DNA of 64,000 nucleotides from Bacteriovoracaceae bacterium (GTDB lineage: Bacteria > Bdellovibrionota > Bacteriovoracia > Bacteriovoracales > Bacteriovoracaceae): the NCBI GenBank assembly GCA_018649885.1, contig JABIHA010000058.1:1-64000 (forward strand). The letters run 5' to 3'. The translations under genes and the position numbers were made by a program. The notes beneath the pieces were generated by a model. That model searched no databases. It worked only from the letters and a program-made list of their open reading frames with translations, and was not told where the DNA came from. Position 1 is the first letter of the stretch, and each line of letters opens with the position of its first letter. Below are positions 9,179 through 18,688 of this stretch, piece after piece.

Positions 9179-9688
9179 ATGGAAAATACAGCCAACGAGA
9201 ACGCCAAAACTTGGGGACAAAAATGAGTCGAATTTGCCGTCAATGCAAAAACCGAGAAAGATTGGGACAAGTGGGAAACTGGAAAAAATGAGTTTGCTTT
9301 TGAATTCGGCAGTTGCTGGAACCAAACAATAGAATATAAAGTAAATGATTTTGAAGCAGAAGTTGGTTTTTTTATCGATGTACTAGGATTTGATTGCAAT
9401 AGTATCTCTGAAGACTATGCCATGTTAATGGGACCAAAAAAAGAATGTTTCTTTTCTGTCAGAAAACCTAAAGAAAATGAAAGTGCCACTCCTGCCGATG
9501 CCATAACAATAGAGTTTATGCTAGCTGATATTTTTGAGACCGCAAAAAAGCTTAGTGACAGAGGAATTGAGCTTACAAAAGAAGTATCAATGGATGTTCC
9601 AGACTATCCTCTTTACGATGCAAAATTTCAAACACCTAATGGTTTAAGTGTGAGAGTTTGGTGTTTCGATCCGAAAAGTAAACAATAG
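9179..9688 (+). pseudogene. VOC (glyoxalase/bleomycin-resistance-like) protein split by an in-frame TGA
   Basis: An ATG at 9179 preceded by an AGGAG ribosome binding site opens METAN-like MENTANENAKTWGQK, followed by TGA at 9224-9226. The same frame continues VEFAVNAKTEKDWDKWETG to a stop at 9688. The downstream part has VOC-like features (EAEVGFFIDVLGFD, ITIEFMLADIFETAKKLSDRGI, DAKFQTPNGLSVRVWCFDP). An internal ATG at 9422 would encode only 88 residues and lose the first half of the fold. A TGG-to-TGA change fits the Trp-rich context. Either a pseudogene, a recoded stop or a sequencing error. Confidence 0.7.
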
Positions 9689-9774
9689 TTGAGTCGCAGT
9701 AGCGTAGGCCCATTTCGAGAACAATACTGGGAAGACCACTCTAATTATTTTTCTTAGGTGGTTTTGCGCTTCCT

Positions 9775-10059
9775 ATGTTTTTTATTTTAAAGTTATTGAT
9801 AGGCCAAAATATTGGAGAACTTTTTTTTATTAGCGCGACCTCTTATTACTTATTTTATGAATGGCCTCATTTTTATTATCATTTAAAGTCAAAGAGCTTT
9901 CTCGATTCAATAAACTGGCTCTATTTTTTAAAAAAATACCACACCCTCCATCACCAAAAGACAAAAATGAATAGTTGGAATTTTAATTTAACAATTCCTG
10001 TTATGGACTACCTTTTAAAAACAAAATGGAAACCACCTGAAATACATAAGAAAAATTAA
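9775..10059 (+). pseudogene. N-terminally truncated fatty acid hydroxylase/sterol desaturase-like protein
   Basis: 94 residues with LFYEWPHFYYHL, KKYHTLHHQ and a closing NFNLTIPVMDYLLKTKW. The His cluster YHTLHH and the NFNLTxPxxDxLLxT ending match the C-terminal half of the fatty acid hydroxylase superfamily, whose members bind two irons through eight or more His. The first transmembrane helices and the first His clusters are missing, and a stop precedes the frame. It probably does not function alone. Confidence 0.6.
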
Positions 10060-10099
10060 GGATTGATCAATTGCAGCACCCAACTGTCTCTTCAACTAC

Positions 10100-10138
10100 A
10101 CCTTTTGTCCTATTAATCTAAACCTTTTGTCTGATTAA
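10100..10138 (+). promoter_or_regulatory. Direct repeat ACCTTTTGTC-N2-ATTAA, 22-bp period, with a TATAAT box downstream
   Basis: ACCTTTTGTC at 10100-10109 and 10122-10131, each followed by two variable bases and ATTAA. The 22-bp spacing is two helical turns, as for a tandem activator site. A TATAAT at 10166-10171 lacks a good -35, which would fit activator dependence of the lipoprotein gene at 10259. Confidence 0.4.
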
Positions 10139-10258
10139 GCTCATAAATCTTCTAAATTATCGTCCTATAATTTAATTGAGTTAGAAAATAAATTAGAGAG
10201 AGAATGGGTTCGATAATGAGATTGACCCCAGATGCAAACGATAAAACTGGAGCCTGTT

Positions 10259-10717
10259 ATGAAGAGATTATTTGGATTTTTTTTAATTATGGCATTTGCC
10301 TTTTCTTGTAGTTCAACAACGAATAAAGAGATTGAAAGCGAGAAAGAATCAATCAAAGGCGTCGTAAGTAGAGCAGAGATGATTGATAGGACACGCAGTA
10401 TCCTGGAAAACTCAACAAATCTGACTAAGTCTCAGCGTGAAAGCTTTCTTGATCTACACGCTAGCATTATGAAAGATGTCAGCAAAATCAATGTGGACAT
10501 AAGAAAGTCGAAAGTCGTTCTCTTTAATGCAATGGTTGGGGAAAAATTCAACCAAGCTAAAGTAGATAGCTTAACTAAATCAATTAAAAAGCTCTATGAC
10601 AAAAAGCTAGACCTTATGATTGTAGGTATGGCCAAAGGAAAAGAGATCATAGGGGTATCCTCGGTAGATTTATTCCAACACGGAATGCCTCTCGAGCACT
10701 TTGGCAGCAACTACTAG
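10259..10717 (+). CDS. Small lipoprotein, Spy/CpxP-like helical
   Basis: I prefer the ATG at 10259 (ribosome binding site GGAG) over an earlier in-frame ATG at 10232, because it places the signal MKRLFGFFLIMAFAFSC correctly with the lipobox Cys at residue 17. The mature part is helical and charged, with LTKSQRESFLDLHASIMKD resembling the LTxxQ motif of periplasmic Spy/CpxP proteins. A role in envelope or metal stress is only suggested. It ends at a strong terminator and faces the RND gene. Confidence 0.6.
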   Translation: MKRLFGFFLIMAFAFSCSSTTNKEIESEKESIKGVVSRAEMIDRTRSILENSTNLTKSQRESFLDLHASIMKDVSKINVDIRKSKVVLFNAMVGEKFNQAKVDSLTKSIKKLYDKKLDLMIVGMAKGKEIIGVSSVDLFQHGMPLEHFGSNY

Positions 10718-10733
10718 TCCTTGCTTTCATTAC

Positions 10734-10763
10734 AGTGGGTCTTTTAGAGACCCACTGGTTTTT
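10734..10763 (+). terminator. Rho-independent terminator of the lipoprotein gene
   Basis: AGTGGGTCT-TTTAG-AGACCCACT followed by GGTTTTTT: a 9-bp stem with a T6 tail. Its right part overlaps the last codons of the convergent RND gene. Confidence 0.85.
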
Positions 10764-13700
10764 TAGAAAAATCATTGCCAATGCTATAGAGAATTGGCAC
10801 GAGTATCAATGTCACCAAGGTTCCAAAAAGTAGTCCATACATTAAGGCCAAACACATTGGACTAATGAAAGGGTCTGAACCTCCAAAACCGTAGGCCGTA
10901 GGTAAGAGCCCAAGAATTGTTGTTATTGAAGTGAGAAGTACAGGGCGAAGCCTTGTCACTGCTCCATCGATAATTTTTTCAATATGAAACTCTGCTTTAG
11001 AGATAAGCTCACTAATAGTAAAAACCATAACGAGAGAATCATTGACAATAATTCCCGAAAGACCAATTAAAGAAATGATCACAAACATGGAAAGTGGCAT
11101 ACCGTGGGCCCAAACTGCCAGTACTATCCCTACAGCACCAAAAGGTACTGCGCTCATGACAATAAGAGGTTTTATCAAAGAATTCAAAATAATGGCGATA
11201 ACAATAAAGACGGCAAAAATAGCAGAGATGGCGGCCATCCCCAGACTTCCAAAGATCTTCTGGTTTTCAATGGGCTCGCCTGCAAAACTCACTTGAACTT
11301 CTTTAGTTGAAGGAAATTCTTTTTTGGCAAAAGTTAGAATGCTTGCAGGCGTTTGATTAACCTTATCAAGCTGTCCAAAAACCACTGTAGTGCGGTCACC
11401 TCCGATGTGTTTAATTTGTGATAAACTTACCCTCTCACTAAATGAAGTTACCTTTTGTAGAGGGATAATATTTCCTGAGCGATTGATGACTTTTAGAGTT
11501 CGAATAAACTCAGGGTCTCCCCTACCCTCACTATCAAGTCGCACACGTATATCAATGGGCCTGTTATTCTCTACATAGTCGGTGACCACTTGACCGTCAA
11601 AGGCCAAGCGAATGGTCTGGAGAACATCTTCCACAGTAAGACCCACCATGCTGAGATGATCATAATCGAGAATTAGGTTAAGCTCTTTTTTTCCAAAGAC
11701 CTGATCGTCATCGACATTTAAGACCCCTTTTAAATCACCAAGACGCTTTTTAATTTCCGCCGCTTTTGCATTTCTCAGCTCATCACTTCTGGAGCTGACA
11801 CGAATTTCAAAAGGTCTTCCCACAGGAGGACCAATACGAATGATTTCAAAAAGAGCACTCACTTCCAGTTTCTTTAAGTCATCTTTCATCATCACCTTAA
11901 GATCATCCACAATCTCTTGGGCCATGCGACTTCGTTTACTAAATGGTTTTAGGTACACAAAAATTATCCCCAGGTGAGGCTCTGTTCCCCTCTCTGTAAA
12001 TGATTTCTTGGACTGAGTTCCAATTCTTGATGAAATCCCAGAAAGCTCTCCATCAGGAAGGGCCAGCAAGTGTTTTTCCAAAATTTTTAAATTATCTTCC
12101 GCTTTCGCCATGCTGATACCAGGTTTTCCGGTCAACTCTATGGTAAAGCCTTCCGCTGAGTCTTGAGGAAAAGGCTCTTTTCTCAAATGCTTGGCGGCCA
12201 CAAATACGGCCGAAACAAGTACCACTACAAATAAACTGATAATGGCATAGCGGAGCTTGATGGCCAAATTAAGAGTGCTTCTATAAAAACCTTCTAATTT
12301 TAATAGCCCTGCTCCCTTTTTTTCTTCCACATGTTTTCCATGGGCCAAGTGATTGGGAAGAAGAAAATAGGTATCAAATAGTGAGAGGATTAGCGCAATC
12401 CCAACGACAGTAGGTATCATCCAAACAAATTTTCCGGCCATGCCACCCATTTGGCTGATGGGATAGTAAGCAAGTACAGTTGTGATACTGGCACCTAAAA
12501 TAGGTCTCCAAACTTTTCTTACGGCCACGACAGCTGATTCAACACCTTTTAACCCATTTTCTTTTTCATTATTCACCTGTTCGGCAACAACGATGGCGTC
12601 GTCAACCAACATCCCGAGTACTAGGACAAAACCAGCAAGGCTAATAGAGTTAATTGTAATTCCAAGATAGGGAAGAAAAATAAAGGTTCCTGCCAAAGTC
12701 AAAGGAATTGAAAAAGCGGTCCAAAAAGCAGTTTTGGCACCTAATACAAAGAATAAGACAATTGCCACCATCGCTATCCCAATCAGTGCATTGCCAGAAA
12801 GAAGGGAGAGACGATCACGGGTTAAAACTGATTGATCATTGAGAAGTCTTATTGATACTCCCTCAGGCTTTTGAATACTCTCAGTTACTTTTCTTATTTC
12901 ATCAATAGTATTGAGGAGGTCTCCATTAGATTTTTTAACTACCACTAAACTGATTCCAAACTTACCGCTATTTCTAACCTTAAGTTTAAGATCTTTAGGT
13001 GTTGTACTAATCACGGCCACATCGCGAACTTTGACCCCACGATCACTGGTAGAGCGCCTAATATTGGTATTTAAAATTTCCTCTACTGTATTAAATTTAT
13101 TAAAGGCGACAATTTTTTTCTCACCAACATAAGATTCCAGAGTTCCACCACTACCCTCAATATTTCTTGAACGAAGAGCACCTACTATGGATTTAAAATC
13201 AACCTCATACTGATTCATCTTTTTTGCATTGACTTCAATCACCATCTCTTCATCTGGAAACCCAACTTCTACAATTTTTGAAATTCCTGGGTTTCTCTTT
13301 AACTCGTTAACAATGAAAGGAACAAATTTTCGAAGCTCGCCTTCAGCTCCTTCAATGGCAATTTCAATAACTGGCATATCTTCTGAGGTAAACTGGGTAT
13401 AAGACGGCGGCGAATCCAGCTCAGTGGGGAGATCTTTTACCCTCGCCAGCGCATCTCCAATTTCATCGTAAACTTTTGCAAATTGCTTATCACTCAGATC
13501 ATCATCGGCGACCAGGGTTATACTAGACATTCCCTCAGAGGAAGTGGACAGAATTTCTTTAACATTTGCTATATCGCGTAGCTCATCTTCAATGGGAACT
13601 GTCACATTGAGCTCCACATCCTTAGCAGAGGCGCCTGGATAAATTGTGCTGATCATCGCCTTATTCTGAGAAGCAGATGGGAAACCCTCTTTTTGAGAGC

Positions 13701-13794
13701 CCAGCATGGATTTTATTCCCAAGAAGAAAAGTAGAACAATGGTTAAATTAACCAGAAGACGCCTTTCGGCAAAGTAGCGAGTGAGATTTTCCAT
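10744..13794 (-). CDS. RND-family efflux permease (HAE1/AcrB-like)
   Basis: 1016 residues, the usual length for an AcrB-type inner-membrane proton/drug antiporter. It starts with one TM (LLVNLTIVLLFFLGI) and a long periplasmic loop (TIYPGASAKDVE), then a bundle with the TM4 proton-relay pair GMLVDDAIVVAEQV, a second periplasmic loop, and a last bundle with LIGLSGIIVNDSLVMV and RLRPVLLTSITTILGLLP. No membrane-fusion or TolC-type partner lies nearby, so partners must be encoded elsewhere or it acts as a non-tripartite RND. SelO lies 41 bp upstream on the same strand. Confidence 0.9.
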   Translation of the reverse strand: MENLTRYFAERRLLVNLTIVLLFFLGIKSMLGSQKEGFPSASQNKAMISTIYPGASAKDVELNVTVPIEDELRDIANVKEILSTSSEGMSSITLVADDDLSDKQFAKVYDEIGDALARVKDLPTELDSPPSYTQFTSEDMPVIEIAIEGAEGELRKFVPFIVNELKRNPGISKIVEVGFPDEEMVIEVNAKKMNQYEVDFKSIVGALRSRNIEGSGGTLESYVGEKKIVAFNKFNTVEEILNTNIRRSTSDRGVKVRDVAVISTTPKDLKLKVRNSGKFGISLVVVKKSNGDLLNTIDEIRKVTESIQKPEGVSIRLLNDQSVLTRDRLSLLSGNALIGIAMVAIVLFFVLGAKTAFWTAFSIPLTLAGTFIFLPYLGITINSISLAGFVLVLGMLVDDAIVVAEQVNNEKENGLKGVESAVVAVRKVWRPILGASITTVLAYYPISQMGGMAGKFVWMIPTVVGIALILSLFDTYFLLPNHLAHGKHVEEKKGAGLLKLEGFYRSTLNLAIKLRYAIISLFVVVLVSAVFVAAKHLRKEPFPQDSAEGFTIELTGKPGISMAKAEDNLKILEKHLLALPDGELSGISSRIGTQSKKSFTERGTEPHLGIIFVYLKPFSKRSRMAQEIVDDLKVMMKDDLKKLEVSALFEIIRIGPPVGRPFEIRVSSRSDELRNAKAAEIKKRLGDLKGVLNVDDDQVFGKKELNLILDYDHLSMVGLTVEDVLQTIRLAFDGQVVTDYVENNRPIDIRVRLDSEGRGDPEFIRTLKVINRSGNIIPLQKVTSFSERVSLSQIKHIGGDRTTVVFGQLDKVNQTPASILTFAKKEFPSTKEVQVSFAGEPIENQKIFGSLGMAAISAIFAVFIVIAIILNSLIKPLIVMSAVPFGAVGIVLAVWAHGMPLSMFVIISLIGLSGIIVNDSLVMVFTISELISKAEFHIEKIIDGAVTRLRPVLLTSITTILGLLPTAYGFGGSDPFISPMCLALMYGLLFGTLVTLILVPILYSIGNDFSKKPVGL

Positions 13795-13835
13795 GGGTTA
13801 TTCTATATCAACTACACATCGCTACGCAAGACAGA

Positions 13836-15287
13836 TTAAGTACCACAATAAGTCGTGCAAACTCTTTGATCCACAGCTGCTGGTTCTTTGAAGTGATCAT
13901 ATTTAGGTTGTTGTTCAAAAGGATTTTGAAGCAATTCATTCAATTGGTGAAACACACTGAGATCTCCATTCTGAGCTCCCTGAATCGCCTTTTCCACAAG
14001 GTGATTTCTTGGGATAAAGATAGGATTTTTGCTATTCATTAGCGTGACAACTTCATCAAGGCCACAAGCCTGGTTTTGAATCCTCTCTTTCCAAGACTTT
14101 TCAAATTCTTTAAATTTCTCAGTTTTTTCTATGCTTGAAGCCGTGCTCTCACCCATAAAAAGTGCGAGAAGTTCTCTAAAAGAATTAGTAAAATCGTGGT
14201 CTCCCTCTTCGAGTAATTCTAGCCAATCAGTAATGAGTTTTTGATCACTGCTAGTTGGATTTAAAATTCCAAGTTTTCTTCCCATTTCAGAAATCCATTT
14301 TGCTAGAAATATGTCTTGAATTTTTTCCAACTCACGGCCTAGAATTTCCTTTGCCTTATCTTCATCACTATCCACAAGAGGCACTAAGCAATCAGCTAGC
14401 CTAGAGAGATTCCAATAAATAATAGTGGCCTGATTCATATAGGAGTAACGGCCATTTCTATCAATATAGCTAAAGACTCGATTAAAGTTAAAATTTTCCA
14501 TAAAAGCGCAGGGGCCAAAATCGATGGTCTCCCCAGAAATTGAAGAATTATCTGTGTTCATAACTCCGTGAATAAAACCAACCCCCATCCATTTAGCGAC
14601 AAGTGTGGTTTGGGCCTCTATCACCTTCTCCAGAAATAGCACAGGAGCATTTGAAGGCCCTATAATTTCTGGATAATGCCTTTTTATGGAATAATCAAGA
14701 AGTGCACGTAGACCCTCATGATCATCTCTTATGGCAAAATATTGAAATGTCCCAATACGAATATGACTTGAGGCGACTCTGGTAAAGACTGCTCCAGGAA
14801 GGGGTTCTTCTCTATCCACATAGTCACCAGTGGCCACAGCAGCGAGCGCTCTAGTTGTAGGTACACCTAAGTGAAACATGGCCTCACTAACAATATATTC
14901 TCTTATGACTGGCCCTATAGCAGACTTGCCATCCCCATTTCGAGAAAAAGGAGTAGGACCTGAACCTTTGAGTTGAATATCAAATCTTTTCCCTAAAGGA
15001 TCGACGACTTCCCCTAAAAGCATCGCCCTACCATCCCCAAGTTGTGGGACAAAATGACCAAATTGATGACCGGCATAGGCCATGGCAATAGGCCTAGATC
15101 CTGCTGGCAGAAGTTTACCTACAAAAATCTGTGCTAGTTCACTATCGCTAAAGGCCATAAGGTTTAAACCTAATTTTTCCACAAGATCAGTGTTGAGTTT
15201 TAGGAGTTTTGGGTCTGTTGAATAAGCTGCTTCTACATCTGCAAAAAATCGGCTGGGTAAATTGTCATAGGTATTGTCAAAATTCAT
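13836..15287 (-). CDS. selO: Protein adenylyltransferase SelO (YdiU family)
   Basis: 483 residues, the length of bacterial SelO. Family signatures are plain: YAGHQFGHFVPQLGDGRA, QLKGSGPTPFSRNGDGKSA, REYIVSEAMFHLGVPTTRALA and the active-site block IHGVMNTDNSSISGETIDFGP. SelO is a pseudokinase-fold enzyme that transfers AMP from ATP to Ser/Thr/Tyr in redox stress. The C-terminus ends VCTTYCGT, keeping the Cys that replaces the selenocysteine of eukaryotic members. It is probably cotranscribed with the RND gene (41-bp gap), with no obvious functional link. Confidence 0.95.
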   Translation of the reverse strand: MNFDNTYDNLPSRFFADVEAAYSTDPKLLKLNTDLVEKLGLNLMAFSDSELAQIFVGKLLPAGSRPIAMAYAGHQFGHFVPQLGDGRAMLLGEVVDPLGKRFDIQLKGSGPTPFSRNGDGKSAIGPVIREYIVSEAMFHLGVPTTRALAAVATGDYVDREEPLPGAVFTRVASSHIRIGTFQYFAIRDDHEGLRALLDYSIKRHYPEIIGPSNAPVLFLEKVIEAQTTLVAKWMGVGFIHGVMNTDNSSISGETIDFGPCAFMENFNFNRVFSYIDRNGRYSYMNQATIIYWNLSRLADCLVPLVDSDEDKAKEILGRELEKIQDIFLAKWISEMGRKLGILNPTSSDQKLITDWLELLEEGDHDFTNSFRELLALFMGESTASSIEKTEKFKEFEKSWKERIQNQACGLDEVVTLMNSKNPIFIPRNHLVEKAIQGAQNGDLSVFHQLNELLQNPFEQQPKYDHFKEPAAVDQRVCTTYCGT

Positions 15288-15454
15288 ATAAATGAAGCTT
15301 AAGCGAACAATTCAAACTTGTCACCTCGTCCCACAGAAAAGGTAGTGGATACCTATAGAGGCTTAAAAGGTTTTCACGCTTTAATATTTAGAGTTTTCTT
15401 TTAATTTTTGAATTTTTCATGTAGGTAAAAAGAAAAACTATTTAGGAGAACTCT

Positions 15455-16621
15455 ATGCGTTATTTACTGATTGCTCTTACTCTGTCCACTCAACTCTACG
15501 CCCAGTCTATTTCTTTTAATGGTAAAAAATTTGCTCCACTTGATTCAAGAAATTATTACCAAAATAAATTTCAATCATTTTACTTAGAAAAAATGTATAA
15601 CTCTGTACTATTTCCGGCGACATTAGATAAGTCTTATTATGACCCGAGAAGTTTTGAACAATATAAAAAAGCAGTAGGTGAACTAGGAAGTGTTACTGAG
15701 GGAGAAAAGTTTGATAATATCTTTATTCGAGTGCAAGACTTCAGCCTGACTCCATCCCTTGCCTCCCTTGCTGTCATTTCAAAATTTGCAAAAGAAAAAA
15801 TCATTGTGCTTTACTACGGCATCGAAAGTGATCCAGTGAAATATGGTTTTAAAAAGGCTACACATTTCGATGGATCCCCCACTCCCGTCAGATTAAAAAA
15901 CCAACTTTACCAGATCGGAAGAGCTGGTATGTTCATGATCCCCTACACAAGTGCTTCAGATAATTTTCTCAGAAACTTAAGCTCTCTGGAAAAAAGTGGA
16001 GTCTTTAAAAAAAATCAGAAAAATTTATTAATCTCCCATGGAATTGGAGTTGTTGACAGTATACTCACTTTAAAAAGATTAAACGACAATGGGGCGATAA
16101 GTCCCTTTTCCAAGTTTTGGGCCTTTTCTTGCCCAGATATGACCTCTAATAGTGCTCCGTTTGTAGTGAGAGCTTTTAGAGACTACGTCCCCTATCTATT
16201 TAGAGCAAGCATGGGTGGAAGAGGTCATGCAGAGGGACTAAAGCTAATGACCGAAAAAAAGATTAACCACTACCTTAGTCGACCCCACTTTGATCAGTTT
16301 GTAGACCTAAGTATTTCAGGAGTTCTTGGTTTGTCTAAGTCCAAGGGAGTCAAATCTCCAATTTCACCAGTGTTTAGAATTGTGGCCCAATTTGAGGAAA
16401 TTAATCAACCGTCTACAAGAGATTTTAGAAAATTCCTAAAGTCTATAAGTAGTGGCCGTAGTACACTTAAAGGCTCACTATTAAATAATGGTGTCGTCAC
16501 TTACGAGCATACTCTCTATGGAAAAGATCAGCTAAAACTCAAAACGAATGTAGACCACAATTCAATTTGGGGCGATTATCATGCGATGATTGAAGTTTTC
16601 AAAGGGTCTGCTACCCCATAA
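15455..16621 (+). CDS. Secreted uncharacterised protein
   Basis: 388 residues with a short signal peptide (MRYLLIALTLSTQLYAQ) and a good AGGAG ribosome binding site. The mature part includes ISHGIGVVDSILTLKRL and FWAFSCPD segments, which could suggest an alpha/beta fold, but I see no convincing catalytic triad. Family not recognised. It ends 4 bp from the convergent Gly-rich protein gene. Confidence 0.7.
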   Translation: MRYLLIALTLSTQLYAQSISFNGKKFAPLDSRNYYQNKFQSFYLEKMYNSVLFPATLDKSYYDPRSFEQYKKAVGELGSVTEGEKFDNIFIRVQDFSLTPSLASLAVISKFAKEKIIVLYYGIESDPVKYGFKKATHFDGSPTPVRLKNQLYQIGRAGMFMIPYTSASDNFLRNLSSLEKSGVFKKNQKNLLISHGIGVVDSILTLKRLNDNGAISPFSKFWAFSCPDMTSNSAPFVVRAFRDYVPYLFRASMGGRGHAEGLKLMTEKKINHYLSRPHFDQFVDLSISGVLGLSKSKGVKSPISPVFRIVAQFEEINQPSTRDFRKFLKSISSGRSTLKGSLLNNGVVTYEHTLYGKDQLKLKTNVDHNSIWGDYHAMIEVFKGSATP

Positions 16622-16625
16622 CTCA

Positions 16626-17954
16626 CTATTTTTTACCATTGAGGTAGAGCTTGAGTTTAGTTTTAGAAAAACTAACACTCTCCCCTTGCCATGTTCTAGT
16701 GATCCTAATTGTTAGGTAAAACTTCTTCCCAGATTTTTTTAAATTCTTATAGGCTTCTTTGGCAACAGCTCCAACTTTGAGCACAAATTTTCCATCAGAA
16801 ATCGTAGTTTGGGCCTTAGGGAATTTTCCTTCAAATAACGTCTTCTTCCTGAGTCCCTTTTTTCTTTTAAAAAGAACTTCAAAATTTAATTCTCCAATGA
16901 GTCCCAGATTTGAAAGATCAGAGATAGTAACAATGGATTTATCACCCAATCCGGTGAGACCATCTATAGAGAAATTTCTAAGCTCACTTTTTTTGTAAAT
17001 TTCAAGAACGCGGTGAATATGAACATCACCTTTTTCTAAAATTTCCTTTTTATAGATTACATCCCCAGAGATTCTACTGGTAATTGTTCTATCATCATTA
17101 AGTACACTCATGGTCATCAAATTAAAGTCACCAATATCTCTGCTGCTGACCCATTCATAACGAAATAATTTCTGGATAGTTTTATCAAACTCATAATAAT
17201 TATTATTTAAATATGAATTTGGAGCTAGCAAACTGAGGGCCCCAACTTGTGAGAGCCACAAATGTTTTGATAACTGAGTATCCACTGATTCGATTGCTGC
17301 AAGTGATTCACGAAGTGTTGGCCTTACCCCAGGCAAGCGAGCGTCTCTTTTAACAATGTGGAGGATTCCACTGGATCCATCGCTTCCGTCTGAACCGTCA
17401 TTCCCATCCTCTCCAGACTCTCCATCTTCACAGTAATGGGTTCTCTCACATGTGATTTCTTTGCCCGTATCATCAGTACAACTGTAGCTAGTCTGCCAGC
17501 TGTAAGTATCACAAGTGCACCCACTTCCCCCGTAAGCTCCTCTACCTGCGTATGAGGCATATCCGCCCCGGGACTCTATGAATATATTTTTTAAAGCATC
17601 GATATTTTTATAATAAATAGTAACTTCTCCTCCGTTACCTCCATCTCCTCCATTGCCGCCATCACCACCGTCGCCACCGGGTGCTCCAGAGATGTCATAA
17701 TCTGGCTCAGACTGATAACAGCTATAGCCACTATCGCCTTGTTCACCATCTTCTCCAGAAGTGCCATCCCCTCCATTTAAAACAAATTGCTGAGAAGCAG
17801 CTGTTGCAAATGTAATCTCATTATTTCCGTCGTAACCGTCATCTCCACTACTTCCATCACTGCCATCACTTCCAGCTGATCCAAAGTCATAGGCATATGC
17901 GCTTATGGCGTAAATAAGTAAAATAGATGTAAATGTGATTAATTTCTTTTTCAT
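16626..17954 (-). CDS. Secreted Gly/Asp-rich, collagen-like repeat protein
   Basis: I take the start at 17954 (MKKKLITF, preceded by GGGGGAG), not the earlier frame start at 17987. A signal peptide ends at AYAYD. The N-terminal third has G-x-D/G-x-x-G runs (GSDGSDGSSGDDG, then GGDGGDGGNGGDGGNGG) around a Cys-rich insert (CTCDTYSW, YSCTDD, CERTHYC). The C-terminal 240 residues look globular. The mostly Gly-Asp-Gly pattern lacks collagen prolines, so a flexible or calcium-binding stalk is as likely as a triple helix. Function unknown. Confidence 0.7.
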   Translation of the reverse strand: MKKKLITFTSILLIYAISAYAYDFGSAGSDGSDGSSGDDGYDGNNEITFATAASQQFVLNGGDGTSGEDGEQGDSGYSCYQSEPDYDISGAPGGDGGDGGNGGDGGNGGEVTIYYKNIDALKNIFIESRGGYASYAGRGAYGGSGCTCDTYSWQTSYSCTDDTGKEITCERTHYCEDGESGEDGNDGSDGSDGSSGILHIVKRDARLPGVRPTLRESLAAIESVDTQLSKHLWLSQVGALSLLAPNSYLNNNYYEFDKTIQKLFRYEWVSSRDIGDFNLMTMSVLNDDRTITSRISGDVIYKKEILEKGDVHIHRVLEIYKKSELRNFSIDGLTGLGDKSIVTISDLSNLGLIGELNFEVLFKRKKGLRKKTLFEGKFPKAQTTISDGKFVLKVGAVAKEAYKNLKKSGKKFYLTIRITRTWQGESVSFSKTKLKLYLNGKK

Positions 17955-18186
17955 TAAGACTCCCCCGAATATAACAACCCTACTCAATTGATAAGTACAG
18001 GGAGCAGATTGGTCAATAATTACCAGGTGAAGAATTAATTACTTTTTTTTATTCACTAAATTTCAATTGCTTAATTTAATTCTTACAATATTTTACCACC
18101 ATCAGGGCCAAATTGTCCTGGCCAGAGCTGAACACCTTGCCGAATGAGTTTGGCAACCAACTACAAATCATTTAAGAAGGGTTCTT

Positions 18187-18551
18187 CCCGAGTGGAATGT
18201 TAACGGAATGGGCGACTATCTTCTGAGAAATTTCTTGCGTACCGAACAGAGTACTCAAATTCACTAAAAATTGCCGAAAGTGATAAAGAAAAGGCCCGCG
18301 ATACTTTAAAAGAAATAGGTGGAATTACAGTTTTTCCAAGTGCTGCGAATTTCTTTTACGTAAAGCTTCCACAAGACATTAATGGAGCTGAGCTCAGAAA
18401 TCGGCTGATCAGCAAACACAACCTGTTCATCAGAGAATGTGGTAATAAAATTGGCCCTTCATCGCAGTTTTTGAGAATTTCCGTCAAACCACTTGAAGAT
18501 ATGAAAAGGCTGAAAGAAGCTCTGCTAAAGGAGTTGTATATATTGCACTAG
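18187..18551 (+). pseudogene. C-terminal remnant of a class I/II PLP aminotransferase (HisC/CobD-like)
   Basis: One frame reads PEWNVNGMGDYLLRNFL, then the match jumps to another frame: YRTEYSNSLKIAESDKEKA, GGITVFPSAANFFYVKLP, HNLFIRECGNKIG and SQFLRISVKPLEDMKRL, ending at TAG 18549. Together these match the last third of HisC/threonine-phosphate decarboxylase-type aminotransferases, including the Arg-containing FLRISV carboxylate-binding motif. The PLP lysine part is absent and a frameshift lies near 18240. A dead remnant. Confidence 0.8.
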
Positions 18552-18590
18552 ATCAAGCAGTGGCCCCTTTTTACCTTGCCCAGCGGTAAA

Positions 18591-18610
18591 GACAGCACCG
18601 TGGTGCTGTC
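18591..18610 (+). terminator. Strong hairpin after the aminotransferase remnant
   Basis: GACAGCAC-CGTG-GTGCTGTC, a perfect 8-bp GC-rich stem with a 4-base loop, followed by a weak T-rich tract (TCAGTATTTT). Probably the old terminator of the decayed gene. Confidence 0.55.
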
Positions 18611-18688
18611 TCAGTATTTTCTCTACTATTCACATAGGGACAATTTTGGTAAAAGTAGGCAACTATTTTTACTATAAGTGAGATCACC

